Below, piece after piece: positions 37,607 through 47,068 of a stretch of 64,000 nt of DNA. The notes under the pieces are model-generated. The model saw only the letters and a list, made by a program, of their open reading frames with translations, had not been told where the DNA came from and did not search any database. How positions within the stretch are numbered: position 1 is the stretch's first letter; each line of letters starts with the position of its first letter. The position numbers and the translations under genes are program-made. Source of the stretch: Nitrosomonas sp. (lineage in GTDB: Bacteria > Pseudomonadota > Gammaproteobacteria > Burkholderiales > Nitrosomonadaceae); NCBI GenBank assembly GCA_016708955.1, contig JADJES010000001.1, positions 620,001-684,000 of the forward strand. The letters run 5' to 3'.

Positions 37607-38946
37607 GGTTCATCCGGCAAGTGCGTACTTTTGGGTTTAACCGACAAGGACATAATTGGTTTCATGCAGCGCCATAATTTTGAGTTTAAAGAACTCGACA
37701 TCTCTGAAACCATAGGCCATTTTGTGCAAAGTTTTTATCTTGTTGTTGGTACCTTCCAACGGCCCGGTTGATAAACCATTAAAATCGAAATAAGCCAGGA
37801 TACCTGAGCGGTGTGCTGCAATAGTTTTAGAGAATTGCTTGAGCATGTTGACATCCGAAGCAGCGGCTTTTTTACCCATTCATCCAATGCATTTTGAGCT
37901 GAGAGTTTATCCGGTTGATGCCAGATATTGCGTAACTCTTCTTTCATGTAATAGGCCGTTGCCAAGGGCTCATTGAGCTTTAATGCTTCGTCCAGACGTT
38001 GACGTTCATTGCGCTTGTCATCCAGGTTGTCAGGGTTCTTCAGCAACAGCCAGCGAATGCCCTTCAAAACGGGTTTGCCCAACCCATTTTCTGCTTCTCG
38101 TTGCAGATCCTGACGCAGTTTTGTCAACTTTTCGTTGAACAGCTTAATAATGTGGAAGTGATCGAACACTAGCGTTGCATCTGGATATTAGCCCGCACCG
38201 CACTGATGTATGCTGGCCCCATGTCGGTCGCAACCGCTTCAATCCGTGCACCGATCGTTTCAAACGCTTCCAAAACGGAATCAGTGCATCGGCACCTTTC
38301 CCATTGCCAACAAAATCACTGCCCCACGTTGAAGATCCAGAACTATCGTTAAATAACCCAGCTTCTTGCCTTGGTATATTTCATCCAGCGCAATGCGTTT
38401 TATCTTGGCCAATTTCGGCAACCGATAACGTTTATTCAGATTGTCCTTCTGTATTCCTCAACCAGATCCCAGCTCACTCCCAAGATGGCGTGCTACTGCC
38501 TGGATGGTCATGTGCCAGAGATCCAAACCAATCTTTCGAAAGAACGTGTATAGCGCTTGTGCTCATCAGCAAACTGTATCTTTACCTGACGAACTGCTTG
38601 GCATCGTGCATTCTACCGCCTGAACTGGAAGGTCGATATAGACTGCTTTTCGACCTACCGGTGCCGTCCTGAAGCGTCTACTAACTTTCCGGCAATGTAT
38701 CTCGCGGCTTTTACATACCGGACATCTCAATCGCCAATGATCCGCTTGTATTGCAACAACTATGACACCCGCAATAAAACAAGTGCTTTGATAAAAATAA
38801 CCAACTATACCAAAGGCGTGATACAGCAAACTGGTCGACATGTTGAAAAAACCTCTTCGTTGAAAATCAGAGATAATTTCAACCTTTAATTCACTTTATT
38901 TCAACATGCATTTCTGACTAACAAGTACGCACTTGCCGGATGAACC
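37607..38946 (-). mobile_element. ISL3-family insertion sequence in msrB
   Basis: 1340 bp bounded by near-perfect terminal inverted repeats (GGTTCATCCGGCAAGTGC at the left end, its complement at the right) and an 8-bp direct duplication of ATTTTTTT (37599-37606 and 38947-38954). This length, repeat pattern and 8-bp duplication fit ISL3. The transposase on the minus strand is broken by several one-base shifts. Confidence 0.92.
37637..38841 (-). pseudogene. ISL3-family transposase, multiply frameshifted
   Basis: The protein begins MSTSLLYHAFGIVGYFYQST at 38841, with the N-terminal zinc-finger CPVCKSREIHC. It continues after shifts with LDEIYQGKKLGYLTIVLDLQ, FDHFHIIKLFNEKLTKLRQD, RWLLLKNPDNLDDKRNERQR and STGPLEGTNNKIKTLHKMAY to 37637. 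At least three or four single-base shifts interrupt it (for example in an A6 run near 37870, where A7 would restore the frame, and near 38330). The D, D and E catalytic regions are all visible in pieces. Confidence 0.85.
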
Positions 38947-39109
38947 ATTTTTTTGCGGACTGAGTATCATTGCGCACGCTGCGGGGGGCATCAGGGGCAT
39001 GTTTTTAAAGATGGCCCGCCACCCAGAGGCGAGCGTTGGTGCAATAATGGACTGGCGTTAAAATTTGTACCAAAAACAGACCAACTACCGGCACTCAGAG
39101 GCTGAATCT

Positions 39110-39763
39110 ATGTTGAAATGGATTCATCAACAGCATTTCATGATTATATTATTGTTGTCCATATTGATATTGAGTGCCTGTCACCAAATGGGCGAGCCAA
39201 TAGCAGAGTCAGCGACTTCGCAAATACCGGAAGAAAAATTAGAGATGGCAATCTTTGCCGGCGGTTGTTTTTGGTGCACTGAATCCGATTTTGACAAAAT
39301 CCAAGGTGTCGTTTTGACTACATCAGGTTATATTGGCGGTACCGTGGCAAGTCCAACTTATGATCAAGTAGTTGCTGGCAAAACCGGGCATGTTGAAGCT
39401 GTGAAAGTTCACTTTGATAATACTAAAACAAGTTTCTCCCAATTACTAGCCGCCTATTGGTTAACGATAGATCCGTTGACGACTAACCAACAGTTTTGCG
39501 ATGTGGGTTCACAGTACCGCAGTGTGATTTTTTACCGTGATTCTGATCAAAAACAACTGGCAGAAAACTCAAAGAAGGCACTGGAAGCTTCCGGGAGATT
39601 TAATCAACCGATTGTTACGGAGATTTTACCGGCGACGGAATTTTACCGCGCAGAAGAATATCATCAAGATTATTACATTAAGAACCCACTGCGGTATGCA
39701 TATTATCGAAACAATTGCGGACGGGATAAACGATTAGAAGAATTGTGGGGAATTAAACATTAA
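39110..39763 (+). CDS. msrA: Peptide methionine-S-sulfoxide reductase MsrA, lipoprotein-type signal
   Basis: 217 residues starting at ATG 39110 (MLKWIHQQHFMIILLLSILI), ending the signal with LSACHQ, a lipobox. The MsrA domain shows the catalytic AIFAGGCFWCTESDFDKIQG (GCFWC, near residue 58), TSGYIGG, HVEAVKVHFD and FCDVGSQYRSVIFY. It repairs methionine-S-sulfoxide, here probably in the periplasm as an envelope-anchored protein. It lies 4 nt after the broken msrB, so the two formed an exported MsrA/MsrB pair. Confidence 0.92.
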   Translation: MLKWIHQQHFMIILLLSILILSACHQMGEPIAESATSQIPEEKLEMAIFAGGCFWCTESDFDKIQGVVLTTSGYIGGTVASPTYDQVVAGKTGHVEAVKVHFDNTKTSFSQLLAAYWLTIDPLTTNQQFCDVGSQYRSVIFYRDSDQKQLAENSKKALEASGRFNQPIVTEILPATEFYRAEEYHQDYYIKNPLRYAYYRNNCGRDKRLEELWGIKH

Positions 39764-39773
39764 TAAAATAAAG

Positions 39774-40898
39774 ATGATTTCTTTGGGAGGAATTACGCCT
39801 AAAGACTTTTTGCGTGATTATTGGCAACAGCGGCCTTTGCTGGTAAGGAATGCATTGCCTGGTTTCAGTGGATTATTAACGCGCGATGAACTGACGGAAC
39901 TGGCGTGCCATGAAGATGCGCAATCCCGCCTTGTAATCCAAAGAAATAGTAAGTGGCATCTTAAACATGGTCCACTCAACAGCAATGATTTGGCAAAGCT
40001 GCCTAAAAACCAATGGGCACTGCTAGTACAAGATGTAAATCACTTTCTACCTTCAGCGCGTGACTTATTGTCGAGATTCCGCTTTATTCCGCATGCCCGC
40101 TTGGATGACCTAATGGTGAGCTATGCACCCAAGGGTGGTGGTATCGGCCCACATTTTGATTCCTACGATGTATTCTTATTGCAAGGAATGGGATCTCGAC
40201 GTTGGCAAATATCGGCGCAGCAGGATGATCGATTCATAGCTGACGCTCCGCTTAGAATACTGAAAAATTTCCTACCTGAGCAAGAGTGGGTTCTTAAGCC
40301 GGGCGATATGCTTTACTTGCCGCCCAAATATGCGCATAACGGGATTGCTGAAGATGATTGTATGACGTATTCCATTGGTTTCCGTGCTCTCAGTCATGAT
40401 GAGGTGATGACACAATTTCTTGTTTATCTACAAGACAAGGTAGAAACGGAAGGCCGGTATTCTGATCCAGGATTGCAATTGCAATCTCATCCATCAAAGA
40501 TCAGCGCGGCAATGCAAGCCCAGGTGCATTCGATATTGAAGAAAATTAGCTGGAATCACGATGATATCGAAAATTTTCTGGGTATTTATCTTTCGGAACC
40601 TAAGTCACATGTTTTCTTTGAACAACCGATGGAACCTCTGGCGCCATGTGCATTTCTGCAACAGATTAAGAAAAATGGTGTTCAGCTTGGCTTAAAAAGT
40701 AGAATGTTAAGTAGCCATAATAAGTTCTTTATCAATGGTGAAGTCTGTAGAGTGAGTAGCAATACATTCAAAATGTTGCTTGAGTTGGCTGACAACCAGG
40801 AATTCTTTCCATCTCCTCATATCGACGAGGAGACAGAGAAAATCCTTTATCAATGGTATGTTAGTGGTTATATTGTAAGTAAGAATCAGGCAATGTGA
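39774..40898 (+). CDS. JmjC/cupin ribosomal oxygenase (RoxA/YcfD-like)
   Basis: A 374-residue 2-oxoglutarate/Fe(II) oxygenase of the YcfD/RoxA group, which in E. coli hydroxylates an arginine of ribosomal protein L16. The metal motif is IGPHFDSYDVFLLQ (H-x-D, near residue 125), with a distal His in PPKYAHNGIAED (near 187), and SIGFRAL follows. Length and C-terminal winged helix region agree with the family. It directly follows msrA (about 10 nt), so it is likely cotranscribed. The substrate is inferred by family only. Confidence 0.85.
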   Translation: MISLGGITPKDFLRDYWQQRPLLVRNALPGFSGLLTRDELTELACHEDAQSRLVIQRNSKWHLKHGPLNSNDLAKLPKNQWALLVQDVNHFLPSARDLLSRFRFIPHARLDDLMVSYAPKGGGIGPHFDSYDVFLLQGMGSRRWQISAQQDDRFIADAPLRILKNFLPEQEWVLKPGDMLYLPPKYAHNGIAEDDCMTYSIGFRALSHDEVMTQFLVYLQDKVETEGRYSDPGLQLQSHPSKISAAMQAQVHSILKKISWNHDDIENFLGIYLSEPKSHVFFEQPMEPLAPCAFLQQIKKNGVQLGLKSRMLSSHNKFFINGEVCRVSSNTFKMLLELADNQEFFPSPHIDEETEKILYQWYVSGYIVSKNQAM

Positions 40899-41063
40899 AG
40901 CTCTCAATAGTCTGACATCTTATAAATTTACTTGAATTTTTCTGGACAGTATTGTTTTATTCTGGTATTAAGGTTGTGGTCTTTCTGATTTGAATGGCCG
41001 ATGAGTTGTTTTACATAATTTAATTTTCGTCAAATTTATTTTTGATTATAGGAGATCTAGAAT

Positions 41064-41183
41064 ATGAAATACTCTCTATTAATTGCTGTTCTTTTAGCTT
41101 CATTTCTAGTCGGATGCGGTGAGCCAAAGCCAGGTCAATATCCTCCAAGCTTTATGGATGAACGTGAGGGCACACCTAAGTAA
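41064..41183 (+). CDS. Very small lipoprotein (39 aa), first of three
   Basis: The ATG at 41064 follows GGAGA. The peptide MKYSLLIAVLLASFLVGCGE ends its signal in LVGC, a lipobox, and continues PKPGQYPPSFMDEREGTPK. The mature lipoprotein would be about 22 residues. No family is recognised; the general plan resembles entericidin-like or other tiny envelope lipoproteins. A strong hairpin terminator follows. Confidence 0.7.
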   Translation: MKYSLLIAVLLASFLVGCGEPKPGQYPPSFMDEREGTPK

Positions 41184-41220
41184 TGAGGTATCGGTCGATT
41201 CTTAAAGTTTAAGAATTTTT

Positions 41221-41271
41221 CTCATTTCATAAAAAAACCGCTCTTTACAGAGCGGTTTTTTATGAAATGAG
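41221..41271 (+). terminator. Long perfect hairpin terminator after the first small lipoprotein
   Basis: CTCATTTCATAAAAAACCGC plus TCT pairs with AGAGCGGTTTTTTATGAAAT plus GAG, a nearly perfect stem of about 23 bp with a four-base loop (TTAC). The core ACCGCTCT/AGAGCGGT with flanking A and T tracts can terminate in either direction. Confidence 0.85.
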
Positions 41272-41406
41272 TTTAATAATATTAATGTGATGTTTATAAT
41301 GAGCTATCGATTATCTTGATAAATATTTTCCACATGGCATTAGCGGATTAAGAAGTTCGAAATAAAGTCTTTTAAGTTATGTGGTAGTTTTAATACTGGA
41401 TACAAA

Positions 41407-41438
41407 ATTGTATAATTGAATGGTTTCAATTATACAAT
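41407..41438. promoter_or_regulatory. Perfect 14-bp inverted repeat upstream of the second small lipoprotein
   Basis: ATTGTATAATTGAA and TTCAATTATACAAT are perfect complements around TGGT. The left arm includes TATAAT, so the palindrome could be an operator over a promoter -10 box, or an RNA hairpin in a leader. It lies 38 nt before the ATG at 41476. Which of these applies is not clear. Confidence 0.5.
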
Positions 41439-41475
41439 TGCATTTAAACTAAATAGAAAGAATATGGGAGACTAA

Positions 41476-41628
41476 ATGATTAAATTTTCACTCTTTGCCG
41501 CTGCATTTGCAGTATTATCGTTGACTGCTTGTGAAGGCAAGAAAAGTCTTGATGGTTATCCTATGGACAAACCACCTCCATCAGCTTATGCACCCAGGGA
41601 TTCGGAACCTGCTGATAATACAAAATAG
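41476..41628 (+). CDS. Very small lipoprotein (50 aa), second of three
   Basis: ATG at 41476 after GGGAGAC. The peptide MIKFSLFAAAFAVLSLTACE has a signal ending in LTAC, then GKKSLDGYPMDKPPPSAYAP and a short acidic tail. The mature part is about 32 residues, proline-rich and of no recognised family. It shares the signal-plus-proline layout of the first, but not its sequence. Confidence 0.7.
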   Translation: MIKFSLFAAAFAVLSLTACEGKKSLDGYPMDKPPPSAYAPRDSEPADNTK

Positions 41629-41672
41629 TCTTTTTGAGCCATTAGTCTTCTTCAAAGAAGATTGTTGCATTG

Positions 41673-41720
41673 TCGATTGACTAAAAAATTAAGTTGGGCT
41701 ATTTATTTTTAGTCAATCGA
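41673..41720. repeat. Perfect 15-bp inverted repeat after the second small lipoprotein
   Basis: TCGATTGACTAAAAA (41673-41687) and TTTTTAGTCAATCGA (41706-41720) are exact complements around 18 bp. The outer A/T tracts suggest a terminator-like hairpin, but the loop is long and the T tract falls inside the stem. The rest of the 358-bp gap up to 41987 holds the promoter listed next and no supported gene. Confidence 0.6.
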
Positions 41721-41918
41721 AAAAGACATCTAAGATTTTATTTCATTGTGATCGCTGGGTGCATTTCAAGTTTCTGAAATTATGCGCAGTGTAGTATCAA
41801 AAATAAATTTTTAGCAGCTATGAAATCATATGGAATATGTAGAGTTTTTCTTATTCCAATAATGATTAATAATCCGAACAGCAGATATAAGCATGTTAAA
41901 TTTCTAGCCAAAACTTGC

Positions 41919-41948
41919 TTGAATGATTTGTTAAATTCGTTATATACT
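41919..41948 (+). promoter_or_regulatory. Putative promoter of the third small lipoprotein
   Basis: TTGAAT (41919-41924) and TATACT (41943-41948) with an 18-bp spacer lie 39 nt upstream of the ATG at 41988. Reasonable sigma-70 match; not proven. Confidence 0.45.
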
Positions 41949-41987
41949 GCCGGACCACTTTTAAGAACTCTTTATAAGGAAAATTAC

Positions 41988-42134
41988 ATGATGAAATATA
42001 CTCTTCTGGCTGCATTTTTGATGGCTTTAACATTATCTGCATGCGGTGGAAAGCCCAGTCAGGCATTACCTGAGACTGAAAAAGCAAACTATGAAAAGAT
42101 TATGCAAGAAGCAGAGGCAGACAGCAAAAAATAA
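41988..42134 (+). CDS. Very small lipoprotein (48 aa), third of three
   Basis: ATG at 41988 follows AAGGAAAA. MMKYTLLAAFLMALTLSACG gives a signal ending in LSAC, followed by GKPSQALPETEKANYEKIMQ and EAEADSKK. The mature part is about 28 residues and ends in an acidic helix. The frame is open upstream to 41820, but that part lacks coding character. Its terminator lies about 17 nt downstream. Confidence 0.75.
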   Translation: MMKYTLLAAFLMALTLSACGGKPSQALPETEKANYEKIMQEAEADSKK

Positions 42135-42150
42135 TTTCTTTTTGCCTGAG

Positions 42151-42178
42151 AAAAAACCGCCCGAAGAGGCGGTTTTTT
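42151..42178 (+). terminator. Intrinsic terminator after the third small lipoprotein
   Basis: AAAAAACCGCC and GGCGGTTTTTT form a perfect stem with a short CGAAGA loop; the T tract continues (TTTTTTATTTTTTT). Confidence 0.9.
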
Positions 42179-42274
42179 ATTTTTTTGGTTGTCGAAAGTT
42201 TTTCTATTACTTTAGGTTTTCTGCAAAATATAAAACTAACTGTTGAGCGCACTCATGTAGGCTAGCCACATTTT

Positions 42275-43429
42275 TTATTTAAGCTGCTCATGTAAAAGTC
42301 TCAGAATGCGGTTTGTAGTAGCAGAATTTACTTCTGTTCCGTCATCATTTAACAGAGTAACTTTGCTAGTATTGGTCCCAGTACTATGAATTTGTATACG
42401 GTATTTTGCTGCTTTTTCATCGTCTTTATTTCCGCCACGCCAGAACATAATTCCTGACAGGATGCCTTCGTCATCGCTTTTCTTCTTGCTGTCTTTATCG
42501 GGGCTAAGATAGCGCACAAAATAAATACCCTCTACGCGATTGCGATCCTCAACAGTAAAGCCGATACGGTCAAGTGCCAAGCCAACGCGCCGCCATGATC
42601 TATCGAATGCTTCAGTAATGACGAGAGTGTTCCCTGTTTCTGGATCAATGTGAGCGCGTTCTTGAGCAGTACTCTTGCCGGTAGTTAACTCCAGCTTGGC
42701 TTTTTCTTCTTCTACGCCAAAGCGCATCATCAAACGAGATAACATCTCAGCTTCCAGGTCAGGATCTGCTGCGCGTGGTTGCCAGATTGTCCGGTTGAGG
42801 CTGCCTCCTTCCAGTACCTCATTCATACCACGATGACTGATATATATTTCGGTACTGCCTACCTCATTCCGTTCCAAGCGGGTGCGGAATTTATCACGCT
42901 CGGCGGTTGAATAAATACTATCCAGGAAGGTGGAGAGGAAAGTGCGCACAAAGTCTTGTGGAATCTTGGCGCGATTTTCTGCCCAATCAGTTTCCATAAT
43001 TCCTGCTTCCGGAACTTCTATTTTGATCAAGAAACCCAGTTCCTGCCAGAATTCTTTTACTATTGGCCATACAGTTTCAGGAGATTGCGGTACAACCAGC
43101 CAGCGTTGCGTTCCAGCTCGCTCAATATGCACATTCTGAATCGATGATGGCAAAAAAGAGGATGTGCCAGCAGCCGTTTGTTGTCCACCACGTTCGCTAC
43201 TATAGGTGGAAAATGTTGCACTACCCGATGAACTGAGTTCGGGGATTGAATAACGTTCATCAATAGCGGGTTTGATAAGATCGGGCGGTATGTCTAAAGC
43301 AGGTAATTTTCCTGCTGACTTATAATCGATGGTTTTAGTTTCTGGAAACAGGTTGCAACCTGTATTTGTCAATGAAAGCGCCAATACCAAAGACGGTATG
43401 GTTACTTTTCGCCATTTCATTTTTGACAT
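42275..43429 (-). CDS. bamC: Outer-membrane assembly lipoprotein BamC
   Basis: 384 residues. The signal (VTIPSLVLALSLTNTGCNLF) ends at a lipobox cysteine near residue 25. An unstructured segment follows (KTIDYKSAGKLPALDIPPDL), which binds BamD, then two helix-grip domains (about 110-215 and 260-380). BamC is an accessory of the Bam complex that folds beta-barrel proteins into the outer membrane. It is immediately downstream of dapA with 1 nt between them, the standard order. Confidence 0.9.
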   Translation of the reverse strand: MSKMKWRKVTIPSLVLALSLTNTGCNLFPETKTIDYKSAGKLPALDIPPDLIKPAIDERYSIPELSSSGSATFSTYSSERGGQQTAAGTSSFLPSSIQNVHIERAGTQRWLVVPQSPETVWPIVKEFWQELGFLIKIEVPEAGIMETDWAENRAKIPQDFVRTFLSTFLDSIYSTAERDKFRTRLERNEVGSTEIYISHRGMNEVLEGGSLNRTIWQPRAADPDLEAEMLSRLMMRFGVEEEKAKLELTTGKSTAQERAHIDPETGNTLVITEAFDRSWRRVGLALDRIGFTVEDRNRVEGIYFVRYLSPDKDSKKKSDDEGILSGIMFWRGGNKDDEKAAKYRIQIHSTGTNTSKVTLLNDDGTEVNSATTNRILRLLHEQLK

Positions 43430-43430
43430 C

Positions 43431-44318
43431 TTATTCCTTCAAATCATGGATATTGGCTGATTGCATGGCTTCTCGAATAAGCTGATGATACTGCGCGGAT
43501 AATGGAGTAAGCGGCAGGCGGATTCCAGAACCGATTAAACCCATTTGTGCAACAGCCCATTTCACAGGAATTGGATTCGCCTCTACAAACAGATCGATAT
43601 GTAAACGCAGGAGCTTTTGATTCAGCACCCGCGCAGTATTTAGATTGCCAGAGAATGCAGCAATACACATTTCACGCATCATTCTGGGTGCTACATTCGC
43701 TGTGACTGAAATGACACCATGACTGCCTAACAGCAGCAATGCTAATGCACTGACGTCATCTCCGCTATAGATGGAAAATCCAGGCGGTGCACGTAACAAT
43801 AAGTCAGCGCCTCGCCCAATATCCCCCGTCGCATCTTTAATACCCACAATATTGGGAATCTGTGCCAAGCGTAGTGCGGTATTGTTATGAATATCTGCAA
43901 CCGTTCTGCCGGGAACGTTGTAGAGGATATGTGGAATTTCTACTGCTTCTGCGATCGCTTTAAAGTGCTGATATAACCCTTCCTGAGTTGGTTTGTTGTA
44001 ATAAGGAGCAACCGAGAGGCAGGCATCTACGCCCGAGTCTTTTGCATAAATCGATAAATCGATAGCTTCACGCGTTGAATTCGCGCCAGTACCAGCAATC
44101 ACCGGTATGCGTCCAGCAACATGATCAACTGCAGTGCGCATCAACAAGTGGTGCTCATCAAAATCTACAGTTGGCGATTCACCGGTCGTGCCAACTACTA
44201 CAACGCCATCGGTACCCTGGTCTATATGGAAATCAAGAAGAGAACGGAAACGCTCTAAATCTAATCCACCCTCTTCATCCATCGGAGTGACGATAGCAAC
44301 CAAGCTACCTTTAAACAT
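43431..44318 (-). CDS. dapA: 4-hydroxy-tetrahydrodipicolinate synthase
   Basis: DapA condenses pyruvate with aspartate semialdehyde, the first step to lysine and diaminopimelate. 295 residues, TIM barrel. Signatures are [16 protein letters not shown] (near residue 42), [24 protein letters not shown] (catalytic Tyr near 132) and [12 protein letters not shown] (Schiff-base Lys near 160). Start [15 protein letters not shown] is the family start. Confidence 0.97.
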   Translation of the reverse strand: MFKGSLVAIVTPMDEEGGLDLERFRSLLDFHIDQGTDGVVVVGTTGESPTVDFDEHHLLMRTAVDHVAGRIPVIAGTGANSTREAIDLSIYAKDSGVDACLSVAPYYNKPTQEGLYQHFKAIAEAVEIPHILYNVPGRTVADIHNNTALRLAQIPNIVGIKDATGDIGRGADLLLRAPPGFSIYSGDDVSALALLLLGSHGVISVTANVAPRMMREMCIAAFSGNLNTARVLNQKLLRLHIDLFVEANPIPVKWAVAQMGLIGSGIRLPLTPLSAQYHQLIREAMQSANIHDLKE

Positions 44319-44430
44319 ATCAATCTATCCAGTAGAAATAATACATTTTACCCGAATCTCATATTGTTGAAGCATATTCACCATGTATTCCGGCATATTT
44401 TATTCTTGCTGCTGACTTAGATGCTACGCT

Positions 44431-47037
44431 TTAATCTATCGATATATCTACATTTAATTTAGAAAAGTTGATCTTGTTATCTCTGAAATCAACTTTAATC
44501 GTATCTTTTGCAATAAATTGACCTTCCAGAATCTCTTTGGCCAACGGATTTTCAATTTGTGATTGAATAGCTCGTTTTAGAGGACGTGCGCCAAACACCG
44601 GATCAAAACCAGCTTGAGAAAGCGCTGCCAGTGCTGCTTCGCTGACTTGAAGTTTCATATCCAATTTGGCCAATCGTGTTTCCAGATAATGCAATTGTAT
44701 TCTAGCAATCGATTTAATATGTATTTCATCTAACGCATGAAATACAACGACTTCATCAATGCGATTAATAAATTCCGGACGGAAATGGGTTTTTACTTCG
44801 CCCATAACGGCTTGTTTGATTGCTTGATAATCGCTTCCGGACATTTCCTGAATCATTTGAGAACCCAGGTTGGATGTCATGACGATAACCGTATTCTTAA
44901 AATCAACGGTGCGGCCCTGACCATCCGTCATGCGACCGTCATCCAGAACTTGTAGCAATACATTGAATACATCCGGATGCGCTTTTTCCACTTCATCTAG
45001 CAAAATAACGGAATAGGGCTTTCTGCGTACGATCTCAGTTAAGTAACCGCCTTCCTCATAACCGACGTAACCCGGCGGCGCACCGATCAGGCGGGCTACC
45101 GAATGTTTCTCCATAAATTCGGACATATCGATGCGGATTAGATGGTCTTCGGAATCAAACAGAAATCCGGCCAGAGCTTTACATAGCTCAGTTTTCCCTA
45201 CACCGGTTGGCCCCAGGAACAGGAAAGATCCGTAAGGCCGGTTGGGATCAGCCAGCCCGGCACGCGAACGCCGGATCGCATCAGATACTAGGCGAACGGC
45301 TTCATCCTGACCAACCACGCGATCATGCAGCTTTTGTTCCATCATCAGCAGTTTTTCACGTTCTCCCTGCATCATTTTGGAAACCGGAATACCGGTTGCG
45401 CGCGATACCACTTCGGCGATTTCTTCTGCGCCAACTTGAGTGCGCAACATTTTGGGTGCGATCACAGCGCCTTGCTCAGTATCTTCGCTGTGTTTTTTTA
45501 GCTGTGCTTCCAATTGCGGAAGGCGGCCATATTGCAATTCCGAAGCTTTTTGTAAATCTCCTTTACGGGTAGCCGCTTCTATTTCCAGCTTGATTTTTTC
45601 CATTTCTTCTTTAATTTGCTGGAATCCTTGCACCTGGAATTTCTCGGTTTTCCAGATTTCATTCAGATCGGCGTATTCCCGCTCTTTTTGTTTAATCTCG
45701 TCTTCAAGTAACTGCAGGCGTTTTTGCGATGCTTCGTCTTTTTCCTTTTTAACCGCCTCACGCTCAATTTTGAGTTGTATCAGGCGTCGATCCAGTTTGT
45801 CCAATACTTCCGGCTTGGAGTCAATTTCCATACGGATACGTGCCGCGGCTTCATCAATCAGGTCGATGGCCTTATCCGGAAGGAAACGATCGGTAATGTA
45901 ACGATTGGATAATTCCGCGGCAGCGACGATAGCCGGGTCAGTAATATCAACACTGTGATGTAACTCATATTTCTCCTGTAGTCCGCGCAGAATCGCGATC
46001 GTAGCTTCTACGGTGGGTTCTTCTACCAATACTTTCTGAAAGCGGCGTTCCAGCGCAGCATCTTTTTCAATATATTTTCGGTATTCATCCAATGTGGTCG
46101 CGCCGACACAGTGCAATTCTCCGCGCGCTAATGCGGGTTTTAACATATTGCCTGCGTCCATTGCGCCTTCTGCCTTGCCGGCTCCAACCATCGTATGCAG
46201 CTCATCGATAAATACAATAGTTTTACCTTCGTCTTGCGCAAGCTCTTTTAGCACCGACTTGAGGCGTTCTTCAAATTCGCCACGGTATTTTGCACCCGCC
46301 AGCAGTGCTGCCATATCCAGAGAGAGAACCCGTTTGTCTCTCAGGCTTTCAGGTACTTCCCCATTGATAATGCGCTGGGCTAAGCCTTCAACAATTGCGG
46401 TTTTACCCACACCTGGTTCGCCAATCAAAACGGGGTTGTTCTTGGTGCGTCGTTGTAGAACTTGTATCGCGCGCCGAATCTCATCGTCACGTCCGATGAC
46501 CGGATCCAGCTTACCCTGACGCGCACGTTCCGTAAGATCCAGAGTATATTTCTTTAAAGCTTCTCGACTACCTTCTGCTTCTGCGCTGCTGACCTGTTCG
46601 CCACCTCGTATTGCATTAATGGCTTTTTCTAGTGCTGTGTAATTGGCGCCATGTTGCTTAAGCAATGCAGCGATCTCACCTTTATCCTGCAAAACTGCCA
46701 GAAGAAACATTTCTGAGGCAATAAACTGGTCGTTGCGTTTTTGCGCTTCTTTGTCTGCCAAATTAAGCAGGTTATTCAGCGTACGGGAAATAGCAACTTC
46801 CCCGCCTGAATTTTCTACTTTTGGTAAACGATGAACGCTTTGTTTTATATTTTCCAGCAGTGGAGTGGTATTGACTCCGGAACGCTGAAGCAGGGAAAGT
46901 GTACTGCCATCTTCTTGTTGCAATAATGCTAATAGCAGATGCTGTGGTTCAATGGTGGGATTATCCTGACCGACAGCAATACTCTGTGCATCAGCAAAGG
47001 CTTGCTGGAATTTAGTGGTTAGTTTGTCAAAACGCAT
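44431..47037 (-). CDS. clpB: ATP-dependent disaggregase ClpB
   Basis: 868 residues. N domain (1-150, [20 protein letters not shown]), AAA1 with [20 protein letters not shown] (Walker A, near residue 205), the middle coiled coil (about 410-525, rich in Glu/Lys), and AAA2 with [20 protein letters not shown] (near 605) and [14 protein letters not shown]. ClpB resolubilises aggregated proteins with DnaK. A sigma-32-like promoter lies about 30-60 nt upstream, matching heat-shock control. Confidence 0.98.
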   Translation of the reverse strand: MRFDKLTTKFQQAFADAQSIAVGQDNPTIEPQHLLLALLQQEDGSTLSLLQRSGVNTTPLLENIKQSVHRLPKVENSGGEVAISRTLNNLLNLADKEAQKRNDQFIASEMFLLAVLQDKGEIAALLKQHGANYTALEKAINAIRGGEQVSSAEAEGSREALKKYTLDLTERARQGKLDPVIGRDDEIRRAIQVLQRRTKNNPVLIGEPGVGKTAIVEGLAQRIINGEVPESLRDKRVLSLDMAALLAGAKYRGEFEERLKSVLKELAQDEGKTIVFIDELHTMVGAGKAEGAMDAGNMLKPALARGELHCVGATTLDEYRKYIEKDAALERRFQKVLVEEPTVEATIAILRGLQEKYELHHSVDITDPAIVAAAELSNRYITDRFLPDKAIDLIDEAAARIRMEIDSKPEVLDKLDRRLIQLKIEREAVKKEKDEASQKRLQLLEDEIKQKEREYADLNEIWKTEKFQVQGFQQIKEEMEKIKLEIEAATRKGDLQKASELQYGRLPQLEAQLKKHSEDTEQGAVIAPKMLRTQVGAEEIAEVVSRATGIPVSKMMQGEREKLLMMEQKLHDRVVGQDEAVRLVSDAIRRSRAGLADPNRPYGSFLFLGPTGVGKTELCKALAGFLFDSEDHLIRIDMSEFMEKHSVARLIGAPPGYVGYEEGGYLTEIVRRKPYSVILLDEVEKAHPDVFNVLLQVLDDGRMTDGQGRTVDFKNTVIVMTSNLGSQMIQEMSGSDYQAIKQAVMGEVKTHFRPEFINRIDEVVVFHALDEIHIKSIARIQLHYLETRLAKLDMKLQVSEAALAALSQAGFDPVFGARPLKRAIQSQIENPLAKEILEGQFIAKDTIKVDFRDNKINFSKLNVDISID

Positions 47038-47068
47038 GAAATGCTCCCATAGTAGGTTATTGTTGCCT

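Larger units (their letters stand above)
37233..39105 (+). pseudogene. msrB: Methionine sulfoxide reductase B, split by an ISL3-type element
   Basis: The 5' part (37233-37606) reads MKRRTFLQRSSVIPVLPFFS, a Tat-like signal, then the MsrB domain with CAACYLPLF, GWPSFTQPI and KRDFQLIF. The 3' part (38955-39105) continues in frame: [17 protein letters not shown], then [11 protein letters not shown]. Removing the element and one 8-bp target repeat restores QLIFLRTEY exactly, with both zinc CxxC pairs and the catalytic Cys present. So the gene was intact before insertion and would encode an exported reductase of methionine-R-sulfoxide. msrA follows directly. Confidence 0.93.

Noticed and set aside
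46094..46519. Open frame antisense to clpB
   Set aside because: A shadow of the conserved ClpB coding strand, with low-complexity Ser/Ala sequence and no start context.
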